Below are positions 1 to 6,235 of a stretch of DNA of 9,208 nt, piece after piece (the first letter of the stretch is position 1; every line of letters starts with the position of its first letter). Source of the DNA: DTU015 sp964641455 (GTDB taxonomy: Bacteria; Bacillota; Sulfobacillia; Fermentithermobacillales; Fermentithermobacillaceae); NCBI GenBank assembly GCA_964641455.1, contig CAZXLH010000059.1, forward strand, positions 1 to 9,208, given 5' to 3'. The position numbers were made by a program, and so were the translations under genes. The notes under the pieces were generated by a model. The model did not search any database. It was not told the origin of the DNA and worked only from the letters and a program-made list of their open reading frames with translations.

Positions 1-362
1 TGTTCCTTATCTCAGGGGTGCTGGTGGCATGTATCTTTACAGGTTTCTCTGTGCTTGCAGGGTCACTTGCCTTTTTCATAGGCAACTCTGAGAACATGGC
101 AGCGCAGATCTTTAACTCCCTTATCCACTTCTCTACATACCCATCGGTTATTTTTCATGGTGCAATCAAAGTGGTACTCTTTACTCTCATCCCCGCAGGG
201 TTCATTAACTCGGTACCGGTCAAGGTTGTGCGTAACTTTGATCCCCTATTTTTTGCAGGGCTCGCATGTGCATCGTTTTTCTTCCTGTTTGCGGCCAATT
301 ACGTTTTCAACCTGGGACTCAAGCGGTACGAGTCGGGAAACTTGGTGCAGACGAGGATGTAG
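1..362 (+). CDS. ABC-2-type transporter permease, C-terminal part (5' end outside window)
   Basis: The reading frame is open from the first bases and ends with TAG at 360-362, so this is the last ~119 residues of a longer protein; the in-frame GTG at 18 need not be a start. The visible part is very hydrophobic, with a membrane segment near the window edge, a second around the VIFHGAIKVVLFTLIPAGF stretch, and a last one around the FFAGLACASFFFLFAANYVF stretch. It ends in a short basic tail, GLKRYESGN. That tail and the 'IPAGFINSVP' loop are typical of the uncharacterised ABC-2 permease group (COG3694/DUF990-like), which works with a paired permease and an ATPase in export. Family assignment is from memory of these motifs; the substrate is unknown. 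No terminator is evident after the stop. Confidence 0.75.
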   Translation, partial: FLISGVLVACIFTGFSVLAGSLAFFIGNSENMAAQIFNSLIHFSTYPSVIFHGAIKVVLFTLIPAGFINSVPVKVVRNFDPLFFAGLACASFFFLFAANYVFNLGLKRYESGNLVQTRM

Positions 363-762
363 ACAATGGTGTAAACGCACTTCGATGCTCAGAACAGGTA
401 ACGCCCGGAACACATACCTATTCACTGTCTTGAATCCAAACCACAAAACCTCCCCCAAAAGTTCAGCGGAGGCAGGACTTATCATTTAGGCTATCGAAAT
501 AGTCTAAAGTCCAATGGAATCTTTAACAATTGCATACTGTTTTACCTATTGCACCGCAAGACTACGGCAGCTTTCGTTGGAACTACCTTACATAGCTCTC
601 ATAAAGTTCTCGTTGCATTCCTCAAGGCAAGACCTATGCACCACACCGCATATAACTCAATTAGGTACAGTTGATTACCAGATGTAAGGGGGTGCTTAAT
701 TTTCAGGCCTACAGGCAGTTCGCGGCATTCCAAGCACAATTATGAATTTGGAGGTTGATACC
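363..762. other. Intergenic stretch with no recognisable gene
   Basis: About 400 bases between the permease stop and the beta-lactamase-like start. All frames are broken by stops at short intervals, and the longer minus-strand reading over the left part is a shadow of the permease gene. I see no tRNA-like cloverleaf, no T-tailed hairpin and no convincing -35/-10 pair. An AAGGGGG-like purine run near 687 is not followed by a usable start. Confidence 0.5.
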
Positions 763-1221
763 GTGGACCAGCTCAAGACAACTCTTAATGACATTCTCAA
801 CGGCCGCGATGGAATTTTTGCTGTTATGGCAAGAGACCTTAAAACCGGGGATGAAGTGTCGATCAACCCTGATACCCGGGTGCCCACTGCAAGTGTTTTC
901 AAGGTACCTGTTCTGGTCGAGGTTTTTTGGAAAGCCCACCTAGGCCTAATTAACCTTCATGACAGGCATGAATTGAGAGAAGAGGATAAGTGTCCAGGGT
1001 CGGGAGTGCTCAAAGAAATGCTCCCGGGAGTTCAACTTACCTATGAAGATCTAGCGGTTTTGATGATCATCATTAGCGATAATACTGCCACGGATCTTTG
1101 TTTGGATGTTGTTGGCGTTGATGATGTCAATGCTACAATGAGGAACTTGGGCCTCACCAACTCCGACATCATATTGCAGAAACTTGTGCGAGGTATGATT
1201 GCGGGCTTGTGGTTACAGTAG
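763..1221 (+). pseudogene. Class A beta-lactamase-like serine hydrolase, truncated after the SDN motif
   Basis: The start is placed at GTG 763 because a GGAGGT ribosome binding site (750-755) lies 7 bases upstream; the in-frame ATG at 742 has no such site. The 152-residue product matches the N-terminal half of the class A beta-lactamase / COG2367 fold. It has the catalytic SxxK motif S44-V-F-K47 and the SDN motif S105-D106-N107 within the ISDNTATD stretch. Class A enzymes are about 260 residues or more. Here the omega-loop glutamate region and the KTG motif are absent, and the frame stops after 'GLWLQ'. Without those elements hydrolysis is not expected. There is no clear signal peptide, so a cytoplasmic or degenerate relative is possible. 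A different frame stays open past the stop (next entry). Confidence 0.75.
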
Positions 1222-1370
1222 CTCAAGGAGACGTTTATGCAGCCAGCGATGAAATCATGAGGGCAGCCTATTTGAGAGCAGGTAAGCCTGAAATGTACAC
1301 GCCTGACATGTTGAGGTTCCTGTCTGTCATTCAATACGTTTACGCCGGGGGCGTTTTGCAGAAACCGTAG
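1170..1370 (+). pseudogene. Open 3' fragment in a different frame behind the beta-lactamase remnant
   Basis: In the frame of base 1170 an uninterrupted reading runs to TAG at 1368-1370, passing without a stop through the beta-lactamase stop region. The translation from about 1206 contains 'GDVYAASDEIMRAAYL' and 'GKPEMYTPDMLRFLSVIQY', which looks like real protein (a helical, Met/Tyr-rich end) rather than shadow. It has no start codon with a ribosome binding site of its own. It does not look like a beta-lactamase C-terminus to me and I do not recognise the family. The most likely reading is the 3' end of another gene brought next to the beta-lactamase fragment by deletion; a frameshifted divergent tail of the same gene is the alternative. 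Its stop directly abuts the stop of the convergent membrane gene. Confidence 0.35.
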
Positions 1371-2063
1371 CTAAAGTTGGGAAGAATGGTGCACGCAGTG
1401 TACCATTTCAGCCGTCAAGGTGCCGAAAAACACAAAGATTGGTACACGTGGTGCACCAATTTGGCGGAAACCCCTGACCAGGAATAAGACCCTGCCTATC
1501 AAGAAGGACAAAAAGCCCATACTGGCGTTTCCGAAAGATGCCCCAAAAGCGATCATCAGAAACCATCGCCCTATTCTGGGAACAATCGAAAACGGTCCTT
1601 CAAGATACCTGGTATACTTTGTCGTCATAATGAAGTAGCTTACTCCTGTCAGGAAACCAATAATCAAGATCAAGTTGTTGATAGAATTAAGAGGCAGGAA
1701 AGTCGCAGTAACCTGGTCTAAGAACTGGGCTTTCACAGCTCCTGCCAGTCCTAGCCCGGCACCTGTTCCGACAATCAAGGCAGTAGCCATTCGCGATAAG
1801 AGGGCGTATTTTTTCGAGTATCTAAGGAAAAACAAAAGCCCAAATAGCAAAGGTACAGTGAGTCGAAGCTCACCATTTTGCACTATTGGGTTAATTCCAG
1901 ACGTCTGGATAACTTGTATTGCAGTCACCAGGGTGTGCCCTATCCCTATTCCTATGAAAGCATGTTCAGCCACTCTGTACACTGGATTTACCTTGTACAG
2001 TGTCATGCTAAACATGGCAAGAGTCAAAATCGCGGCTACCCATACGTCAATGCTTGTGCTCAC
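1371..2063 (-). CDS. Multi-pass integral membrane protein of unknown function
   Basis: The gene starts at GTG (2063 reading down) with a strong AGGAGG-containing ribosome binding site (about 2069-2080), and runs 230 residues. It is hydrophobic throughout, with about six or seven membrane helices: near residues 8-25, a segment around the EHAFIGIGIGHTLVTAIQVI stretch, 65-80, 90-112, 125-150, 165-190, and possibly 205-220. Charged residues cluster in short loops such as RYSKKYALLSR and TTKYTRYLEGP, with an isolated Glu-His pair in helix 2. No transporter signature or cofactor motif is visible and I do not recognise the family with confidence. The last ~35 residues (after RVLFLVRGF) are less regular and end in 'HCVHHSSQL', so the C-terminus may have been altered by the same rearrangement that truncated the convergent gene. 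Confidence 0.75.
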   Translation of the reverse strand: MSTSIDVWVAAILTLAMFSMTLYKVNPVYRVAEHAFIGIGIGHTLVTAIQVIQTSGINPIVQNGELRLTVPLLFGLLFFLRYSKKYALLSRMATALIVGTGAGLGLAGAVKAQFLDQVTATFLPLNSINNLILIIGFLTGVSYFIMTTKYTRYLEGPFSIVPRIGRWFLMIAFGASFGNASMGFLSFLIGRVLFLVRGFRQIGAPRVPIFVFFGTLTAEMVHCVHHSSQL

Positions 2064-2201
2064 AATACTCCCTCCTCTTTATACCCAAGTTAAGCGCTTT
2101 CTTCACGGGTGGAACGTTTCTGGTAAAAGTACCCCAAGTTGATTCGCTTCATTCTCCCAATGTTGATATAATTTGGCTGAAGGGGGTATGTAGGTCATTA
2201 C

Positions 2202-2224
2202 TAACTGTGTGAAACACACAATTA
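2202..2224. promoter_or_regulatory. Inverted repeat, candidate operator
   Basis: Ten-base arms TAACTGTGTG and CACACAATTA are separated by AAA and pair at nine of ten positions. There is no T-tract after it, so it does not look like a terminator. It lies about 235 bases upstream of the peptide start and shares the TGTG...CACA pattern with the dyad at 2322-2332, which suggests both could be bound by the same regulator. Confidence 0.4.
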
Positions 2225-2321
2225 GGCACTTGTTGCCGCAAAGCCAAGAACTCACTGGAAAATTCCGCGACATAATCCACGAAAAGCCTAGATATCATGG
2301 TCCTGCTACACAGATATGCTA

Positions 2322-2340
2322 TGTGATTCACAACTATAAT
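2322..2340 (+). promoter_or_regulatory. Palindrome TGTGATTCACA next to a TATAAT -10 hexamer
   Basis: The 11-base palindrome TGTGA-T-TCACA (2322-2332) ends two bases before TATAAT (2335-2340). A regulator bound here would overlap the -35/-10 spacer. No good -35 box is present at 16-18 bases, which fits an activator-dependent or regulated promoter. Transcription would begin about 110 bases before the peptide gene. This is inference from spacing only. Confidence 0.4.
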
Positions 2341-2457
2341 TCTCGATGCCTCGCTAGGAGGGTAACAAAACACACGCTGTAGAAAGGCTGCAATGGATCA
2401 GGAAGGGGAAATCAAATAAACAGTGTTCCAAGTGTCACATTGAAGGAGGTTATTAGA

Positions 2458-2664
2458 GTGAGAAAGTCTATTGTGATACTACTTATTTTGGTATTGGTAA
2501 TGTCTATTGGAATAGGTGCACTCAATACTTTTGATTTAAGCCTTGTTGGCTTACTCGCAGATGGCCCTGTGTTGCTACCGGCGCCTCCTGTTTGGCCCCC
2601 TGATGAGAATAACTCAAACTTACAGACCGCAGATGTTCCGTTTAGTTGCTGGGGTGCAATGTAA
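2458..2664 (+). CDS. Small secreted peptide precursor, candidate pheromone for the downstream XRE-TPR protein
   Basis: The start is GTG 2458, eight bases after a perfect AAGGAGG (2443-2449); the TTG-type start at 2440 would lie before that site. The 68-residue product begins M-R-K, followed by a hydrophobic segment at about residues 4-23 (IVILLILVLVMSIGIGA). This is a classic Sec-type export signal or membrane anchor. The rest is a short outward tail: a second hydrophobic patch (SLVGLLADG), a proline-rich stretch 'LLPAPPVWPP' at about 40-49, a polar linker, and the end 'VPFSCWGAM' with one cysteine. There is no double-glycine leader. The TAA stop is one base before the GTG of the HTH-TPR gene, so the two are almost certainly co-transcribed and translationally coupled. 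Propeptides of RRNPP systems look like this (short, N-terminal signal, signal peptide cut from the C-terminal part). The mature form cannot be read from sequence. Confidence 0.8.
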   Translation: MRKSIVILLILVLVMSIGIGALNTFDLSLVGLLADGPVLLPAPPVWPPDENNSNLQTADVPFSCWGAM

Positions 2665-2665
2665 A

Positions 2666-4588
2666 GTGTCCAGCGCAGAATTGTTCGCTAGGAACGTAAA
2701 ACGGATATTGGAGAATAAGGGCTGGCGGATCAGGGACTTGGCCGAAAGAACCAATATCTCAGAATCTTATCTTTCGCTGGTTTTGAATGGTACCAAGCGC
2801 AATATGAGCGATGACTACAAAGACCGAATCGCCCTCGCCCTTGGGGTTTCAGTATCCAGCTTATTTTCAGAATCGTTTTCCCTTGAGCAAGACCATTTAA
2901 TGGCGCTATCAGCTCCTGCCCACGAGAGACGTCAGCTCAAAGAACTTATTGAACTGCTTATGGAGAGAACCGGGCTTGAAGAGCATAGGTTAGCTTTTCA
3001 GGTGTCTTGCGGGATTCTCAGTGATGCTGAGGCAAAGGCAGTCGCACATTTTCTTTCTGAAGTGCTGAGAAACTTGGATCAAGGAAAAGCCCTTGGAATA
3101 CTGCCGACGCATGTGGAAGATAAAGAAATAGAAATCTTGGCTATGTGTCATATCGCTGGTTCAGGTGCCCGTCTTGAGTGGATTCAGGCATTGACAGGTA
3201 TGGGCAAGGACGAGTTAAGTGAAGTGTTAAGGAGCTTGGAAAGAAGAGGGGTACTTAAGGTAGCCAGAGAAAATGACTCATTGAGGATCTTTCTCGAGAA
3301 CTCCTTTTTGCCACCGCCCGTTTCATCTATGTTCACCCAAAAAGAAATCAATGATCTTTATCTGACCCTTGCCTGCGCAATGAAAGCTCTTAGGGATGAT
3401 GGCTCAGAATTCGAAGCCAAACTTGGCGATGTCTTATCTAGGTGTGGCAAGTACAAAGAAGCTCAGGAAAGATGGATAGAAGCAGCTACGCTCTTAGAGT
3501 TGCAAGGGTATTGGGAACCCGCAGCAGAGAACTGGCAAAAGGCCGCTGTGATTAGCGGGATACTAGAACGCCCCAATACCCAGATCAGATGTCTATGCGA
3601 AGCTGCTGAGGCTATGGCCCAGGCAGGTAATTGGCTGATGGTCGAAACGTTAGGAACGCAGGCTTGGGAGGTGGCTGGACGCCTGGGCAATGCTTCTTTG
3701 ATGTTCTCAAACATTTGCATTGCTTTGGGAAACTGTTACTACTCACGCGATCCCCATAAGGCTGTCAAATGGTATGACAAGGGGCTGTCTCACTGTGAAC
3801 CGACGTTAGTAACATTTGGAATCTTGCTTCAGAATGCCGTCGGGGTTTATCTGCAACTGGACAGGATTCAGGCTGCACAGGATCGGCTGGATGGGCTTGT
3901 TTCCTGGCTGTCTACCTATGGCAAACAGCTGAAAGTAGAAATCCATAAGAGTCTTCTTTTGAAAGGCCTTGTTCAATACAGAAAACGAGAATGGAATGAT
4001 GCAAAACGTTCTTTCGAATCCTTCATTTCAAGTGGAGCAACAGAGGATCCTATTGGTGATGGCGTAGCATTACATGGCCTGGGCATGATTGCGTATTATC
4101 AAGATGATACCCTAACAGCTAAGAGGCTCATCGATAACGCCAAAACTTTGTTTGCACAGCGGGAACTTACGCGCCAGGTTCTTGATGCTACCGTTGACCT
4201 TGCCAGAGTGGAACTTCGTGAAGGGAACCTTGCCGATGCAGCTCGCCTCTTATCTGAGGTAGGTGCATACCCACCTGAGCCTGGATGGGTTTGCTTTCTC
4301 CAAGCTTGTATCCGTCGAGCGTCAGGAGACGTTTACAATGCTATTGCTAAAGCAAGAGAAGCACTGGATATTTTCAATGCGCAAAGTTCTTCCAGCGGCA
4401 TAGCGACCACAACATTGTGGCTTTCTCAGGTTCTCAAAGCTCACGGTAGCGAAAAGGATGCTGAGTTTTATGAAAACTGGTGGTATGATGTAGTCTCTAA
4501 GAACAAGTGGGATCCTAAGACATTCCTTGATGAGTCAAATCTGCTGGTACCTAAACATGAAACTAACGTGGCTAGAGTCGATTTATAG
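2666..4588 (+). CDS. XRE-family HTH regulator with winged-helix-like and TPR-like regions (RRNPP-like receptor)
   Basis: The start is placed at GTG 2666, right after the peptide's TAA, with GGGGTG (2651-2656) as a modest ribosome binding site. In-frame ATG 2633 lacks a site and would add 11 residues before the domain. The product is 640 residues with no signal peptide or membrane helix, so it is cytoplasmic. Residues ~3-66 form a Cro/CI-type HTH (RIRDLAERTNISESYLSLVL, then GVSVSSLF). Residues ~75-145 are helical. Residues ~150-215 resemble a winged helix (EIEILAMCHIAG, DELSEVLRSLERRGVLKV). From ~249 to ~610 helix pairs repeat in TPR style (GKYKEAQERWIEAATLL, DPHKAVKWYDKGL, REWNDAKRSFESFI, GDVYNAIAKAREALDIF). 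The known role of such proteins is DNA binding switched by a re-imported peptide held in the TPR superhelix. It is longer than usual members (about 280-450 residues). Partnership with the upstream peptide is inferred from gene order. Confidence 0.85.
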   Translation: MSSAELFARNVKRILENKGWRIRDLAERTNISESYLSLVLNGTKRNMSDDYKDRIALALGVSVSSLFSESFSLEQDHLMALSAPAHERRQLKELIELLMERTGLEEHRLAFQVSCGILSDAEAKAVAHFLSEVLRNLDQGKALGILPTHVEDKEIEILAMCHIAGSGARLEWIQALTGMGKDELSEVLRSLERRGVLKVARENDSLRIFLENSFLPPPVSSMFTQKEINDLYLTLACAMKALRDDGSEFEAKLGDVLSRCGKYKEAQERWIEAATLLELQGYWEPAAENWQKAAVISGILERPNTQIRCLCEAAEAMAQAGNWLMVETLGTQAWEVAGRLGNASLMFSNICIALGNCYYSRDPHKAVKWYDKGLSHCEPTLVTFGILLQNAVGVYLQLDRIQAAQDRLDGLVSWLSTYGKQLKVEIHKSLLLKGLVQYRKREWNDAKRSFESFISSGATEDPIGDGVALHGLGMIAYYQDDTLTAKRLIDNAKTLFAQRELTRQVLDATVDLARVELREGNLADAARLLSEVGAYPPEPGWVCFLQACIRRASGDVYNAIAKAREALDIFNAQSSSSGIATTTLWLSQVLKAHGSEKDAEFYENWWYDVVSKNKWDPKTFLDESNLLVPKHETNVARVDL

Positions 4589-4628
4589 CGAATTGTTGGA
4601 CGTACCAAAAGATACGTCCAACAATTCG
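4589..4628. terminator. Perfect 16-bp inverted repeat between convergent genes
   Basis: The arms 4589-4604 (CGAATTGTTGGACGTA) and 4613-4628 are exact reverse complements around the 8-base loop CCAAAAGA. The hairpin begins on the base after the receptor's TAG and lies 23 bases from the stop of the minus-strand permease. Neither side has a T-tract, so it is not a textbook intrinsic terminator. Its position argues for bidirectional termination or 3'-end protection of both mRNAs. Confidence 0.6.
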
Positions 4629-4651
4629 TGGGTTAGAGGCTGGAATGTGTG

Positions 4652-5344
4652 CTAATTCTGATTGTTACCGAGGTCGACGCAGACCCTGGTTCCTCCATCG
4701 CTCACATACCCAATCAACACACATCCAGCTGGAGTGACCATGCTGCTTTTGAGCCCCATTGGCATAATTCCAAGGACAAACAGCAGAATGAACAGAAGGT
4801 TTTTGAGCATACCTAACTGTTTAGACTTGATGGTCAGTCCTCCGAAGATAAAGCCCAGCCCCAGCATTCCCACAGAAGCGATGAGTGAGTTTGCAATGAC
4901 CGGGCCTATGTTCCATACGACAGGGAGATTAAACGCCAGGGACAGGATGACAGCGGAGACAAACACGTTGATAAGGATGTCCACATAGGTTGGCAAGAAC
5001 TGTGCTGCAATCACCCCACAAATCCCCAAAGGGCTGAGTGCCATGTTGTCTATAGTCCCTATCTGCCTGGAGTTGCTGACAATGCCTTCTGGAAGCCCCA
5101 GTGCCGACATTCCAAGGAAGAAATATATGAATCCGATAAGTCGGCCTGCGTTACTTAGCTGCAAGACTGTCTTGACATCATCTCCGTAAGTAACGCTGGG
5201 CATCGACACCAGGATGATACCTGCCATTACGATTAGATTGGACGCAAACGTAGTCATGGTACTAAAAAGATACCGCCGCTTGTATCTAAGGTTCGCCCGA
5301 AACTCCTCTATGGTTAGCAGCACAAAGGTCTTAGCTAAGTTCAT
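4652..5344 (-). CDS. ABC-2-type transporter permease, probably with an altered C-terminus
   Basis: The start is ATG at 5344 (reading down; MNLAKTFVLLTIEEF), with GGAGGGG about 10 bases upstream; the longer reading from 5443 is out of frame with the ATPase remnant and has no site. The product is 230 residues. An N-terminal amphipathic segment and the basic pair NLRYKRRY are followed by helices around FSTMTTFASNLIVMAGIILV, GRLIGFIYFFLGMSALG, a 'PEGI.SNSRQIGTIDNMALSPL' coupling loop, VDILINVFVSAVILSLAF, a further pair, and NLLFILLFVLGIM. This is the general plan of ABC-2 export permeases. The usual last periplasmic segment and helix are missing: the chain ends in a polar, non-membrane tail (DGGTRVCVDLGNNQN), suggesting a truncation with read-out into other sequence. 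Its ATPase partner survives only as a fragment upstream. Substrate unknown; activity doubtful. Confidence 0.7.
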   Translation of the reverse strand: MNLAKTFVLLTIEEFRANLRYKRRYLFSTMTTFASNLIVMAGIILVSMPSVTYGDDVKTVLQLSNAGRLIGFIYFFLGMSALGLPEGIVSNSRQIGTIDNMALSPLGICGVIAAQFLPTYVDILINVFVSAVILSLAFNLPVVWNIGPVIANSLIASVGMLGLGFIFGGLTIKSKQLGMLKNLLFILLFVLGIMPMGLKSSMVTPAGCVLIGYVSDGGTRVCVDLGNNQN

Positions 5345-5475
5345 GGCCGGTTGTCCCCTCCGAAAGCAACATTTGATAACATTCTTTGAGAGTTGGCTGG
5401 ATGAGTTCCAAGGTGACCACTTGGAGAGATGTATCCAAGGCAAACTTCATAAGAGTCTCCAGAGTTAGATTTGGG
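5331..5475 (-). pseudogene. C-terminal remnant of an ABC transporter ATPase
   Basis: In the frame ending with TAA at 5331-5333, overlapping the permease start by 14 bases, the translation from ATG 5450 is about 39 residues. It contains 'SLQVVTLELIQPTLKECYQM' and ends in GHELS. The pattern 'TLELIQPTLKECYQMLL' is like the C-terminal end of exporter ATPases (commonly 'xxPSLEDxFLxL'). Walker A, signature and Walker B motifs would lie upstream, but no such coding continues past about 5475, where the sequence turns AT-rich and intergenic. The overlap of stop and start is what an intact ATPase-permease operon would show, so nearly all of the ATPase appears to have been deleted. Confidence 0.5.
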
Positions 5476-5602
5476 CTATATACAGGAACCCAGAGCCGGC
5501 CATATATTGTGTTACAAGGATTCTATAACCTTATATGGAATATAGTATCAAGACAAAACTAAGCAGTTTGTCGCTAAACTCCGGGCATCGCCTGAGGGGG
5601 TA

Positions 5603-5848
5603 ATGATGTTGAAGAGAACAAATGTGCTGCTAAACGCTATCATTGTGATTTTGTGCTTGACCCGTGCCCTAAGAGGCTATGCTCAGAGTGACCTCGCGTA
5701 TTTTTGGGGACACTTAGGAGTTGCCATTTGTGTTACCGCTAATGCTGTTTCCCCTCTGGTAAAAGAAAGGGACGGCTTGAGGAAGGGTGTTATGGTTGTC
5801 TTTATAGCCAGTCTTATCATAGCGATAAGATACTTGCTGCTCACGTAA
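5603..5848 (+). CDS. Small three-helix membrane protein, array copy A
   Basis: The reading gives 81 residues from ATG 5603. GAGGGGG (5594-5600) is only 2 bases from that ATG and 8 from the in-frame TTG at 5609, and the paralogues keep the same layout, so initiation at TTG (79 residues) is favoured. Three hydrophobic helices are visible: about residues 8-23, 34-53 and 62-80. Short charged loops lie between them (RALRGYAQSDL and KERDGLRKG), and the chain ends ARY/IRYLLL-T. It shares about 40 identities over 82 aligned positions with copy C, including N7, the ILCL stretch, the DL..FW motif, the ER..LR.G loop and RYLLL. The family is not recognised. Size, topology and multiplication would fit immunity or membrane-accessory proteins, but that is inference. 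Confidence 0.75.
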   Translation: MMLKRTNVLLNAIIVILCLTRALRGYAQSDLAYFWGHLGVAICVTANAVSPLVKERDGLRKGVMVVFIASLIIAIRYLLLT

Positions 5849-5910
5849 CATATGTGAGTGATAAGGAGGTAATGAGGGTGAAGAGTTGGAATGCGGCTCT
5901 AAGTATTGCC

Positions 5911-5946
5911 GCTGAATGTGCCTGTGAATGTGGAGCACACTGGTAC
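5911..5946 (+). repeat. 36-bp direct repeat encoding a Cys-rich tail, copy 1
   Basis: Matches 6515-6550 at 35 of 36 bases and encodes A-E-C-A-C-E-C-G-(A/E)-H-W-Y in both places. In copy 1 it is followed by a different end (ASLR-stop, versus KSF-stop). It therefore represents a second, distinct Cys-rich gene and not merely a duplicated read of the first. Confidence 0.85.
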
Positions 5947-5965
5947 GCATCTCTGAGATGAAACT

Positions 5966-6065
5966 NNNNNNNNNNNNNNNNNNNNNNNNNNNNNNNNNNN
6001 NNNNNNNNNNNNNNNNNNNNNNNNNNNNNNNNNNNNNNNNNNNNNNNNNNNNNNNNNNNNNNNNN
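5966..6065. other. Assembly gap of 100 N
   Basis: Exactly 100 undetermined bases, a common default gap size, so the true distance is unknown. The gap lies in a repeated gene array, where short-read assemblies usually break. Confidence 0.95.
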
Positions 6066-6235
6066 AGTCGGTGCCGCTATAACTGCGACTGCGAGACATT
6101 TGCTGTTAGGCACATAGCTAAAAGCCAAACGTGGCTAGAGTGGTCCAAGAAAATGCTGTTAAGGTTTAAACTCACGAACTGCCAAGTAATATTGCTGTAC
6201 AGAGATTCGAAAACGGCCGTTTCATTGAAGATACA

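Larger units (their letters stand above)
2064..2457. other. Divergent intergenic region carrying candidate control sites for the peptide-receptor operon
   Basis: About 390 bases between the minus-strand membrane gene and the peptide gene. It contains two dyads built from TGTG/CACA half-sites and two perfect TATAAT hexamers (2167-2172 and 2335-2340), neither with a good -35 box at 16-18 bases. A minus-strand reading (2149-2373, 74 residues from GTG) lacks a ribosome binding site and is not called. Confidence 0.45.
5872..6117 (+). pseudogene. Small membrane protein, array copy B, interrupted by the scaffold gap
   Basis: AAGGAGG (5863-5869) precedes ATG 5872 and an in-frame GTG 5878, the same layout as copies A and C. 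Bases 5872-5910 encode MRVKSWNAALSIA, nearly identical to the start of copy C. At 5911 the sequence switches to the Cys-rich tail repeat and the frame closes at TGA 5959-5961 (29 residues). After the 100-N gap, 6067-6117 reads VGAAITATARHLLLGT-stop, clearly the C-terminal end of the same family (copy C: VGLVISARYLLLGT). Both ends of a third paralogue are therefore present, but its middle is missing or misassembled. The total span of exactly 246 bases equals the other copies, but because the gap may have default length this could be chance. Confidence 0.55.

Noticed and set aside
1442..1462. Imperfect hairpin TTGGTACAC-GTG-GTGCACCAA
   Set aside because: It lies inside the coding region of the minus-strand membrane protein with a mismatch and no T-tract; most likely coincidental.
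2139..2172. TTGATT ... TATAAT as a sigma-A promoter
   Set aside because: The spacer is 22 bases, too long; only the -10 hexamer is good.
2149..2373. Minus-strand 74-residue reading from GTG between the membrane gene and the peptide gene
   Set aside because: No ribosome binding site is present and it overlaps both candidate dyads and a TATAAT box; its composition alone is not enough.
2393..2419. Eight-codon reading MDQEGEIK upstream of the peptide gene, considered as a leader peptide
   Set aside because: Only a weak GAAAGG-like site, no regulatory codon run and no associated attenuator hairpin.
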